A stretch of 5,873 nt of DNA, taken from the NCBI GenBank assembly GCA_964614375.1, contig CAZTLI010000360.1:1-5873 (forward strand). Reading direction: 5' to 3'. How positions within the stretch are numbered: the stretch's first letter is position 1; every line of letters begins with the position of its first letter. The position numbers and the translations under genes are program-made. The DNA comes from CAZTLI01 sp964614375. Lineage in GTDB: Bacteria > Chloroflexota > Anaerolineae > Aggregatilineales > Phototrophicaceae. Positions 1-5,605 of the stretch are shown piece by piece. Under the pieces are notes generated by a model, which saw only the letters and a program-made list of their open reading frames with translations, ran no database searches and had not been told where the DNA came from.

Positions 1-510
1 AATACGACCCGTGGCGGTGTGCGTCGTTTGGGCCGTCAACTGCGCGATGCCGAAGTCGAGGACCTTGACGATCTCGTGCAGTCCGACCCTCTCGAGGAAG
101 ATGTTTCCGGGCTACAGATCGCGCTGAACGATGCCCTGCTCATCACCGATGCCAGTGTCGATGCCGTTTATCGCGTGCCTGTCGATGCAGCAGATACGGC
201 GACAGCGACGGAAATCGTCTTTAGTCATCGTGATGACCTCGCCCCACTCGGATTGGCAGGTCTGACGATGACGCCTGATGGTGTGCTCTATGTGGCGGCG
301 TTGGCCCAAAGCAGTGTCGCGCAATTAGACGGCGAACACATCGTCTATCTGGCGACGGGTTTTCGTGGCGCGAGCGACATCGCCTATCATCCGTCGGGAA
401 GGCTGTATGTCACCAACTGGGATCAGACAACGCTGCTGAATCTGGTCGGCGGATTGGTGGGGCCGCGTTTGCCCTTCGCGCTGGATGTCATCACCCTGAA
501 TGGCGACTGA
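1..510 (+). CDS. SMP-30/NHL-like beta-propeller protein, C-terminal part (5' truncated)
   Basis: The frame is open from the first base of the window to the TGA at 508-510, so the true start lies upstream; the GTG at 19 is only the first start-like codon and should not be taken as the start. About 169 residues are visible. Two blade-like repeats can be read, GLTMTPDGVLYVAAL and SDIAYHPSGRLYVTNW, each of the form 'x-hydrophobic-P-x-G-x-LYV', as in SMP-30/gluconolactonase, NHL and related beta-propellers. The stretch before them is acidic (EVEDLDDL...DPLEED). The family holds lactonases, sugar dehydrogenases and secreted proteins of unknown role. The catalytic metal ligands and any signal peptide would lie mostly in the missing part, so I assign no substrate. 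It converges with the minus-strand SRPBCC gene, 14 bp from its stop, and no clear terminator hairpin fits between them. The propeller fold is fairly secure; the function is open. Confidence 0.7.
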   Translation, partial: NTTRGGVRRLGRQLRDAEVEDLDDLVQSDPLEEDVSGLQIALNDALLITDASVDAVYRVPVDAADTATATEIVFSHRDDLAPLGLAGLTMTPDGVLYVAALAQSSVAQLDGEHIVYLATGFRGASDIAYHPSGRLYVTNWDQTTLLNLVGGLVGPRLPFALDVITLNGD

Positions 511-524
511 CGACTACCATTGGC

Positions 525-971
525 CTATGCCTGTTCCACCAGCTTCTTGAGCTTTTTCAAATCATTCTGATATTGGCCGCGCACTGCCGAATTCATCAAA
601 AATCCGGTGAGTTTCATCAGTGCTTTCAGGATGGGGTTGGTCATCTGGCTGTCCACAGTATAGACCACCTGCGTCCCGCCGCCCGCTGGCGCTAGTGTGA
701 ATGTCATTGTTGCAGTGGCGAAGGCGCTGACCATCGACAATTGCAAATGCCGGTTGGGTTCATAGGCGAGGACTTCCACCTTGCCATCACTCGCGCCGCC
801 GGACTGCCCATACGTATCAACAAAGGTCATGCCCGTGCTGAGTTGACCGTCTGTCGGACGGGTCGAACCGATGAAGGTGTTCATCCACTGCTTGAGTTTA
901 TCGGTCTCGGTCAGGTACGGGAATATCACTTCCGCCGGACGGTCTATTACGATAGATACTTCCTGTGACAT
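525..971 (-). CDS. SRPBCC family protein (polyketide cyclase/CoxG-like), single domain
   Basis: This 148-residue protein starts at ATG 969-971, behind a GAGAGG-like ribosome site about 10 nt upstream, and ends at TAG 525-527. It shows the usual SRPBCC layout. A first strand and short helix region opens with SIVIDRPAEVIFPYLTETDKLKQW (residues 6-29, with the 'I-x-R-P-A-E-x-I/V-F' signature). Next come strands around VEVLAYEPNRHLQL (66-78), MTFTLAP and TQVVYTVD. A long C-terminal helix (about 112-147) has basic LKKLKKL near its end. The domain is a hydrophobic ligand-binding cup; family members bind lipids, act as cyclases or have unknown roles, and no ligand can be deduced here. Length is normal for a one-domain member. 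It lies 114 bp downstream of the AHSA1-type gene on the same strand, so it may be the last gene of that operon or may have its own weak promoter in the gap. Confidence 0.85.
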   Translation of the reverse strand: MSQEVSIVIDRPAEVIFPYLTETDKLKQWMNTFIGSTRPTDGQLSTGMTFVDTYGQSGGASDGKVEVLAYEPNRHLQLSMVSAFATATMTFTLAPAGGGTQVVYTVDSQMTNPILKALMKLTGFLMNSAVRGQYQNDLKKLKKLVEQA

Positions 972-1085
972 GGTAATCGCCGCCTCTCGCTCAATGAACA
1001 GATACCGCAGCCTCTATTATGGCTCAAAATCGCGTTCGTCGCTGTCGAGGACAATGATCACGCGAAATTCAAATGTCATCCCTGT

Positions 1086-2018
1086 TCATTGTCGAAATTC
1101 CAGTTCGTCCTGCCCTTGCCAGATAGACGCTGGATAATAGAGACGCAATTTTTCGTTTAATGGGACGAGGGGTGGCTGCCAGTCGTCGCCATATTCCGCA
1201 ATCGACTGAATCCAGTTGAGGAAGTTGCGCCAACCCGCGATGATTCCGCCCGTGTTCGCATCATCAGCAAAGCCACTATGTACCAGTGTCAGCCGAGTTT
1301 TGCCACCACTGCCTTCCAGCATCCATGTGAGCACTGTCGCGGGTGTATCGGGTTCGCCTTCCCATGCACAGGCCAATTTTTTGTTCGGTTGGAGTTCTAA
1401 AATTTTGACCGCGCCACCAAAGCCCCAACCCAGCGTATATGCACCCGTTTCTTTGGGTTCGATGGTCGCTTTACTGGCAATCCAGCGTTCGACCTCTGCC
1501 GGTTTGAGCAGCACCGCGAACACGCGCTCCGGCGGCGCATCAATCAGCGCGCTGTGCTGGACATTGCCGCGCAGTGGCTTCGAGAAATCGACCCGCGCCG
1601 CAGCCGATTTGCCGTCGATATAGCGCCGCAGATTTTCCAGCGACAAAAACCAGAAATCCTCAAACGAACAATCGCCCATCTGATGCGCGCCGACGCCGCC
1701 ATTTTCGTGAATGACCGTCAAAATCGTGACCGCATCGCGCGGCAGCAATTTGAACTCGACCACGGTATCGACTTCCCAGACGTGCCATGCCAATGTCAAG
1801 CGCCGATCAGGTTCATAGCCCAGCAGACGGATATGTCCGCTGTCAGCCTGTGGATTGCCGGGTGTGAAACGGCCCCAGATCGTGAATTGCCCATCCGCGA
1901 GGTTGACCGCTGCATGTTCGGCCAGCCATGTTTGCAGCGCCTCTGCCGCTGTCAGCGCGGTATAGATTGTTTGCGGTGTGGCGTTAATTTTGACTTGCAT
2001 TCGGACGGTGTTGTTCAC
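1086..2018 (-). CDS. Tandem two-domain SRPBCC/AHSA1-type protein
   Basis: About 310 residues with two successive AHSA1-like SRPBCC domains. The first (about residues 6-140) begins MQVKINATPQTIYTALT, continues through GYEPDRRLTLAW and ends in the helix FWFLSLENLRRYIDG. The second (about 152-270) begins SALIDAPPERVFAVLLKP, continues through LELQPNKKLACAWEG and TRLTLVHSGF, and ends in GWRNFLNWIQSIAEY. A short tail follows. Single-domain relatives are about 140-160 residues, so this is an internal duplication or fusion. I chose the GTG at 2016-2018 because a perfect AAGGAG lies 6 nt before it. The ATG at 2022-2024 directly abuts the AAGGAG and the TTG at 2031-2033 overlaps it, so both are poorly placed, though ATG 2024 remains possible. 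The start overlaps the 3' end of the regulator gene by 35 bp, implying co-transcription and perhaps translational coupling. The AHSA1 name comes from homology to the Hsp90 co-chaperone; bacterial members usually bind small hydrophobic molecules, and no ligand is evident. Confidence 0.85.
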   Translation of the reverse strand: MNNTVRMQVKINATPQTIYTALTAAEALQTWLAEHAAVNLADGQFTIWGRFTPGNPQADSGHIRLLGYEPDRRLTLAWHVWEVDTVVEFKLLPRDAVTILTVIHENGGVGAHQMGDCSFEDFWFLSLENLRRYIDGKSAAARVDFSKPLRGNVQHSALIDAPPERVFAVLLKPAEVERWIASKATIEPKETGAYTLGWGFGGAVKILELQPNKKLACAWEGEPDTPATVLTWMLEGSGGKTRLTLVHSGFADDANTGGIIAGWRNFLNWIQSIAEYGDDWQPPLVPLNEKLRLYYPASIWQGQDELEFRQ

Positions 2019-2616
2019 TGTCATCTCCTTCAATTCTGGGATAACAAATCACCGCCAGCCGGAATCCCTGTTCATCCGTCTCGACCTGAATATCGTCATC
2101 CGGCAGACCATACTTGCGCGCCAAATCCTGCACCATCGCCTGCACATCGCGCATGAAGTCGGCGCGGCGTCCAGCATCGGGCAGATGAATATGGGCCGAC
2201 AGCGACAGTGTGGGCATGTGCTGGCCTGTCTCGGCGGCATGATTCGCCAGTCTGCCGATGTCGTCGTGCATTGCTTCGGTCAGGTCGAGCAGCACGCGCA
2301 TACTCATCTGGTCTTGTGCCCTGTGCGGACTGCCAATTTTGCCGACCAACTGCGGCGCTAACCAGTAAGACCGTGCCCGCGCCTGATAGTAGCCTTCGAC
2401 GACGCCGCGCACGCGCTTTTCGTCGGTTTTTTCGACCAGCCCGGCTTTTTCCAGCGATTTGACATGGTAATAAATTTTCTGCGCCGATTCGCCGAAATAA
2501 TCCGCGAGTTCCGGGCAGGTGCGCGGTTCGTCCAACAATTTCAGCAGTTCCAGCCGCTGTGGTTTGAGCAGCATCAGCGCCTGCTCCACATCCTCGATAT
2601 AAAATACATCCTGCAT
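1984..2616 (-). CDS. ArsR-like winged-helix transcriptional regulator
   Basis: This 210-residue protein starts at ATG 2614-2616, with GAGGG about 9 nt upstream, and ends at TAA 1984-1986. A winged helix-turn-helix spans about residues 16-85: LKPQRLELLKLLDEP, then CPELADYFGESAQKIYYHVKSLEKAGLVE (helix-turn-helix with the recognition helix around SAQKIYYHVKSLEKAGL), then a basic wing (KTDEKRVRGVVEGYY) ending at the 'YWLAP' common in this HTH_20/ArsR-like group. There is no cysteine pair of the classic ArsR metal-site type in the recognition helix, so metal sensing is not supported. The C-terminal part (about 95-195) probably holds the dimerisation or effector region, with helical RVLLDLTEAMHDDIGRLA and ADFMRDVQAMVQDLARKYG. 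It overlaps the downstream AHSA1-type gene, a common pairing in which the regulator controls its SRPBCC partner. It probably regulates itself, since repeats overlap its promoter. The DNA-binding role is secure; the effector is unknown. Confidence 0.88.
   Translation of the reverse strand: MQDVFYIEDVEQALMLLKPQRLELLKLLDEPRTCPELADYFGESAQKIYYHVKSLEKAGLVEKTDEKRVRGVVEGYYQARARSYWLAPQLVGKIGSPHRAQDQMSMRVLLDLTEAMHDDIGRLANHAAETGQHMPTLSLSAHIHLPDAGRRADFMRDVQAMVQDLARKYGLPDDDIQVETDEQGFRLAVICYPRIEGDDSEQHRPNASQN
2025..2030 (-). promoter_or_regulatory. Ribosome-binding site that decides the AHSA1-type gene start
   Basis: On the minus strand this reads AAGGAG, followed by ATGACAGTG. The spacing to GTG 2016-2018 is 6 nt, which is normal, whereas the ATG directly abuts the site. 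The site lies inside the 3' coding sequence of the regulator, so ribosomes finishing the regulator pass over it. Confidence 0.6.
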
Positions 2617-2637
2617 GGCCTGTGCCCTCGTCAGTTT

Positions 2638-2669
2638 TTGTAAAATTTGATTTTATTGTAAAATTTAAT
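2638..2669. repeat. Two direct repeats over the regulator promoter, candidate operator
   Basis: The 14-base unit TTGTAAAATTTRAT occurs at 2638-2651 and 2656-2669, offset by 18 bp and differing only at one G/A. The core AAATTT is itself palindromic. The distal copy covers the -10 hexamer and part of the spacer, and the proximal copy covers the expected start of transcription. Binding here would block RNA polymerase, so autorepression by the adjacent winged-helix regulator is a reasonable inference. AT-richness alone could generate some of the similarity. Confidence 0.5.
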
Positions 2670-2683
2670 CTTTAAATAGTCAA
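2655..2683 (-). promoter_or_regulatory. Sigma70-type promoter of the regulator-SRPBCC operon
   Basis: On the minus strand, TTGACT (2678-2683) is followed after exactly 17 nt by TACAAT (2655-2660). Each hexamer matches its consensus at five of six positions. Transcription should start near 2648, leaving a leader of about 30 nt before the ATG at 2616. The region is strikingly AT-rich compared with the surrounding genes. Confidence 0.75.
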
Positions 2684-2835
2684 CGCTATCGTATCTTCCG
2701 ATGCGTGACCGCAGCGTGATTCGCGTCCTAAAAATCTGGTTATGGGATGTTGGCGTCGATGAACACGTATCCACTGAGGCGTGCCTGCTGGGGCGTGACA
2801 TTTGCAGCGGGCGGGGGCAATCGACCAGATTTGCG

Positions 2836-4356
2836 TTACTGCCCGCCAACCCGATAGCCATCGGCGCGCGACCACGGGCTGTAGACATCCCCATCGCGCG
2901 CCGCACCCTCTGCCGCAGTGACTGCGCCTGCTGCCCGGTGCAGGTCATGCAGCGCCGCCGCGATGAGGGCTGCTGGCGATAGTTCAGGCGCAGCGGGCAG
3001 TAATTCCGCCAGCCTGCGATCTACGAAGCGCGTATCGACCTCGCCCGCGATGAAGGCCGGATGCAGCAGCAGCGCCCGCAAAAAATCGAGATTGGTCGTC
3101 GTGCCCAGAATCACGGTATCACTTAGCGCCCCCGCCATGCGGTCAATCGCCGCCGGACGCGATTCCGCATAGACAATGAGTTTGGCAATCATCGGGTCAT
3201 AGTGAATGGTGATGGCGTCGCCGGACTGCACACCCGAATCGACACGGATACCGGGACCTTCGGGCGGGATGAAGCTGAGGATAGGGCCAATTGCAGGGAG
3301 AAAGTTGTTGTTGGCGTCTTCGGCATAGATGCGGCATTCAATCGCATGACCGCGCTGCTGAATATCGGCCTGCGTAAACGGCAGCGCCTCGCCCGCCGCC
3401 ACCCGAAATTGCATCTGTACGAGATCGATTCCAGTCACCAGTTCGGTTACGGGATGTTCGACCTGAATGCGCGTGTTCATTTCGAGGAAATAATAATCGC
3501 CGTCGGGCGTGGCGATGAATTCGACTGTCCCCGCGTTGACATAACCCACAGCCCGCGCCGCATCCACCGCCGCCTGACCGATATCATCGCGGGTTTCGTC
3601 ATCCAGCAGCGGGGAGGGCGATTCTTCGATAATTTTCTGGTGACGCCGCTGGGCGCTGCATTCACGCTCAAACAGATGCACCGTATTGCCGTGTGAATCC
3701 GCCAGCACCTGCACTTCGATGTGACGACCTGCTTCGATGTATTTTTCGAGGAAGACGCTGGCATCGCCAAAGGCATGGTGGGCTTCGCTGCGCGCCGCCG
3801 CCAGCGAATCGACCAGATGGGCGGGTTGATGGACAATGCGAATACCCTTGCCACCACCGCCTGCCGCCGCCTTGACCATCACCGGATAGCCAATCTGTTC
3901 CGCCGCGCGGACAAACCCATCATCATCCAGCGACGCGGGACGGTCTGCGGGTTGATAACCGGGCACAAGCGGCACGTCGGCCTGCTCCATCAGCGCCCGC
4001 GCTTCCGTCTTGATACCCATCAAGCGAATCGCTTCTGGCGGTGGCCCCACCCACACCAGACCACTATCCAGCACCGCCTGCGCGAAGGTCGGCGATTCCG
4101 CCAGAAAGCCATAACCGGGATGCACACAATCACAGCCCGCAGCCAGCGCCGTTTGAATCAGTTTGCTGGCATTCAGATAGCTGACATCGGCAGACGCGGG
4201 GCCAATCAGATAGGCTGCGTCCGCCAGTTGCACATGCCGCGCGCGGGCATCCACCTCCGAATAGACGGCGACAGTGCGGATACCGAGTTCACGGCAGGCG
4301 CGGATGATACGGACGGCGATTTCGCCACGATTGGCAATGAGGCATTGGTTGAGCAT
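2836..4356 (-). CDS. accC: Biotin carboxylase subunit of an acyl-CoA/acetyl-CoA carboxylase
   Basis: It performs ATP-dependent carboxylation of biotin on a carrier protein, the first half-reaction of acetyl-, propionyl- or methylcrotonyl-CoA carboxylase, in the cytoplasm. The start is ATG 4354-4356 (MLNQCLIANRGEIAVR). An upstream in-frame start at 4434 would lie before the promoter and adds 26 residues unlike the family. Visible motifs: ANRGEIA (8-14), HPGYGFLAE (79-87), the ATP-grasp loop GGGGKG (166-171) with Lys162, RRHQK (237-241), Glu279, FLEMNTRIQVEHPVTE (290-305) with Glu292, Asn294, Arg296 and Glu300, and Arg342 in ECRIYAED. These match the catalytic residues of E. coli AccC. Position 115 is Ile where AccC has Asp (MGIK for MGDK). 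The 506 residues exceed AccC (about 450). The extra tail ends SPWSRADGYRVGGQ, which resembles the point where methylcrotonyl-CoA carboxylase-type alpha chains enter their BT and biotin-carrier domains; both are absent. No carboxyltransferase or carrier gene is in view, so the acyl substrate is unknown. Confidence 0.93.
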   Translation of the reverse strand: MLNQCLIANRGEIAVRIIRACRELGIRTVAVYSEVDARARHVQLADAAYLIGPASADVSYLNASKLIQTALAAGCDCVHPGYGFLAESPTFAQAVLDSGLVWVGPPPEAIRLMGIKTEARALMEQADVPLVPGYQPADRPASLDDDGFVRAAEQIGYPVMVKAAAGGGGKGIRIVHQPAHLVDSLAAARSEAHHAFGDASVFLEKYIEAGRHIEVQVLADSHGNTVHLFERECSAQRRHQKIIEESPSPLLDDETRDDIGQAAVDAARAVGYVNAGTVEFIATPDGDYYFLEMNTRIQVEHPVTELVTGIDLVQMQFRVAAGEALPFTQADIQQRGHAIECRIYAEDANNNFLPAIGPILSFIPPEGPGIRVDSGVQSGDAITIHYDPMIAKLIVYAESRPAAIDRMAGALSDTVILGTTTNLDFLRALLLHPAFIAGEVDTRFVDRRLAELLPAAPELSPAALIAAALHDLHRAAGAVTAAEGAARDGDVYSPWSRADGYRVGGQ

Positions 4357-4390
4357 GGGTCTTCTCGCTGGTGTGCGTGCGTACCGCCAG

Positions 4391-4419
4391 ACAATAGCAT
4401 ATCGCGCAGTCAGTGGCAA
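4391..4419 (-). promoter_or_regulatory. Promoter of the biotin carboxylase gene
   Basis: On the minus strand, TTGCCA (4414-4419) is followed after 17 nt by TATTGT (4391-4396). A TGC just before the -10 provides an extended -10 element. The predicted transcript begins near 4384, about 28 nt before the ATG at 4356. This placement supports the shorter start, because the in-frame ATG at 4434 would be upstream of the promoter. Confidence 0.6.
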
Positions 4420-4468
4420 GAGGCCGGGCGTCATTGCGATTACGGGTGCTTTGCATTCGTGAACAGGC

Positions 4469-4474
4469 TATAAT
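4469..4474 (+). promoter_or_regulatory. -10 element of the DUF4203 gene promoter
   Basis: A perfect TATAAT lies 35 nt before the ATG at 4510. No good -35 sits at normal spacing: TTGCAT at 4451-4456 is only 12 nt away. The promoter is therefore weak, activator-dependent, or relies on the partial extended -10 (GGC just upstream). The ribosome site GAGG (4497-4500) follows at 9 nt from the start codon. Confidence 0.5.
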
Positions 4475-4509
4475 TTCCGGCAGGTGTCATCAAAACGAGG
4501 ATAAGACTC

Positions 4510-5100
4510 ATGCCGATATTATTTGCGATTATCAGTGTGCCCATTGGTCTGTTTGTGTGTTTCACAGGCTATCGTCTGTTTCGGATTGCGTCGCTGTTAT
4601 TGGGCTTCGTGCTGGGGGCATATGTCGGCGCGACTATCGCCGCGAACAACGGCAGTGATACGCTGGTCACGATTGTGCTGGGCGCGATTGGCGGGCTGGT
4701 CGGTGTCGGGTTGATGTTTTTGCTGTATCGTCTGGGCGTCTTTTTGTTGGGGGCATTAATGGGCGCGGCGCTGGGCTTTGTGCTGGCGGGGGCGCTGCGA
4801 ATCGGTGCGTCCGAAGTGTTCTGGGTGATTGTGTTCGCGGCGGCAGTCGCAGCGGGGGTGTTGAGCTATCGTTTTGAACGTCCCTTCATGATCCTGCTCA
4901 CGGCATTTTTAGGCGCGGCGGCAGTCGTCACGGGCATATGGATGGTCATCAGAAACAGCACCGATGTCCTCGTCCTCACCGGGACCGACGCCAACGCCCA
5001 GGTAGACCCGCTGTTCTTCATCGTCTGGGTCATACTCGGCATTTTAGGGACGGCCTTCCAGATGGGTCGCGGCATCCGCAATCGACTCAAGGGTGAATAG
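4510..5100 (+). CDS. DUF4203-like multi-pass membrane protein
   Basis: This 196-residue, very hydrophobic protein starts at ATG 4510 behind GAGG (spacing 9 nt) and ends at TAG 5098-5100. Seven membrane segments can be read: about 1-19, 24-45, 51-73, 76-96, 103-119, 125-147 and 166-184. The short linkers include basic YR/FR turns after segments 1, 3 and 5 (YRLFR, LYRLG, SYRFERP), and a basic C-terminus reads RGIRNRLKGE. Helices 2-4 and 6 carry glycine/alanine packing patterns such as LLGFVLGAYVGA and GALMGAALGF. This layout matches DUF4203, the domain of the TMEM198/TM7SF3 group, whose bacterial role is not established. There is no signal peptide separate from helix 1. It diverges from the biotin carboxylase gene and is followed by a long non-coding region, so it is probably monocistronic. 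The membrane location is secure; the biochemical function is unknown. Confidence 0.82.
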   Translation: MPILFAIISVPIGLFVCFTGYRLFRIASLLLGFVLGAYVGATIAANNGSDTLVTIVLGAIGGLVGVGLMFLLYRLGVFLLGALMGAALGFVLAGALRIGASEVFWVIVFAAAVAAGVLSYRFERPFMILLTAFLGAAAVVTGIWMVIRNSTDVLVLTGTDANAQVDPLFFIVWVILGILGTAFQMGRGIRNRLKGE

Positions 5101-5261
5101 TGTTTACAGGTGGGCAGATATGCGTTATTGTCTAGTGGCGACAGGCTGTAACCGCTTACAGAACAGGCGCACGATGGTAGCATTGGTGTCAATGATCAGG
5201 CTCATGGGTTGAATCGGTTCAGACAAGGGGTTTATGCAGATTAACAATTTAATCGGATCAT

Positions 5262-5289
5262 AGGACACGGCGTGCAGGACACGGCGTGC
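5262..5289 (+). repeat. 14-bp unit duplicated in tandem
   Basis: AGGACACGGCGTGC occurs twice without a gap, at 5262-5275 and 5276-5289. The second copy forms the left arm of the adjacent hairpin. The duplication probably arose by slippage in the hairpin arm. Confidence 0.8.
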
Positions 5290-5351
5290 CGTGTCCCTAC
5301 AAACCCGTTAACAAGCGTCGATAATTGTAGGGACACAGCAATGCTGTGTCC
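5277..5351. repeat. Pair of inverted hairpin repeats (REP/MITE-like)
   Basis: Hairpin 1 (5277-5296) is GGACACGGC, loop GT, GCCGTGTCC. Hairpin 2 (5331-5351) is GGACACAGCA, loop A, TGCTGTGTCC. The 12-base sequence GTGTCCCTACAA (5291-5302) returns inverted as TTGTAGGGACAC (5325-5336), around a 22-bp spacer. The whole is two copies of one unit of about 27 bp (hairpin plus CCCTACAA tail), placed tail to tail. The stems differ by a G-C to A-T pair that keeps the pairing. Short palindromic intergenic repeats of this style are known from cyanobacteria and Chloroflexota; no transposase is present here. Confidence 0.8.
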
Positions 5352-5553
5352 GCAAAAACGGTGTTACCCGATTATTTTGCAACTAACATAAACCCCGTGC
5401 CGCAGTGAAAACCGTGCTCTATATCCCCAATAGCCAATGACTGAAGGTGATCTATTCAGCAAAAGCAAAGAATGGCGTTCGTCCTTAAGCTGAAATGCGG
5501 ATACCTGAATTGCTCAACACTATTTTCAAGTCACGGTGTCGTTGTACAGTGAC

Positions 5554-5562
5554 TGCTATCAT
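5554..5562 (+). promoter_or_regulatory. Possible extended -10 promoter of xylA
   Basis: TGC followed by TATCAT (5557-5562) forms an extended -10 element about 44 nt before the xylA start. No good -35 hexamer sits 16-18 nt upstream. An inverted repeat AGTCAC (5529-5534) / GTGACT (5549-5554), separated by 14 nt, lies directly against it and could be an operator for a sugar-responsive regulator. Both calls are tentative. Confidence 0.35.
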
Positions 5563-5594
5563 CAACTGGCAATCCATCTATTTTAATTTCTGAC

Positions 5595-5600
5595 AAGAGG
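5595..5600 (+). promoter_or_regulatory. Ribosome-binding site of xylA
   Basis: AAGAGG sits 5 nt before the ATG at 5606. It fixes the start of a gene that would otherwise be hard to call, because its reading frame runs off the window. Confidence 0.7.
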
Positions 5601-5605
5601 TAAAA

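Larger units (their letters stand above)
5101..5605. other. Non-coding region between the DUF4203 gene and xylA
   Basis: This 505 bp stretch holds no supportable gene. From left to right it contains a small inverted repeat CTGTAA-CCGC-TTACAG (5146-5161) with a further TTACAG at 5104-5109, and the hairpin-repeat pair (5262-5351). It then has an AT-richer segment, a possible operator half-site pair, and a weak extended -10 promoter ahead of xylA. No T-tract follows any hairpin, so none is a standard intrinsic terminator on the + strand. Confidence 0.6.

Noticed and set aside
1017..1079. 20-codon minus-strand frame (MTFEFRVIIVLDSDE...) between the two SRPBCC genes, faintly like a HicB antitoxin N-terminus
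   Set aside because: It is too short, its AGGG directly abuts the ATG, and no toxin partner or further similarity is visible. It may be a chance frame or a remnant.
1554..2156. Plus-strand 200-codon frame opposite the AHSA1-type gene
   Set aside because: It is antisense to a well-supported gene, its composition is rich in Arg, Cys, Gln and His as expected of a shadow frame, and no recognisable domain is seen.
2806..2846. GC-rich inverted segments (GCGGGC ... GCCCGC) around the carboxylase stop, considered as a terminator
   Set aside because: The arms are only 6-7 bp with a loop of more than 20 nt, and no T-tract follows on the minus strand.
2631..2948. Minus-strand 105-codon open frame after and overlapping the biotin carboxylase
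   Set aside because: It overlaps the carboxylase 3' end in another frame, runs through the regulator promoter and its repeats, has an arginine/serine-rich low-complexity look in the GC-rich part and a lysine/phenylalanine tail in the AT-rich part. It shows no family similarity.
3721..4473. Plus-strand 250-codon frame opposite the biotin carboxylase
   Set aside because: It is a shadow of the strongly conserved carboxylase frame; its His/Arg-rich sequence lacks any family signature.
5262..5351. Hairpin pair considered as a CRISPR fragment or intrinsic terminator
   Set aside because: There are only two units, in inverted orientation and without regular spacers, and no T-run follows either stem.
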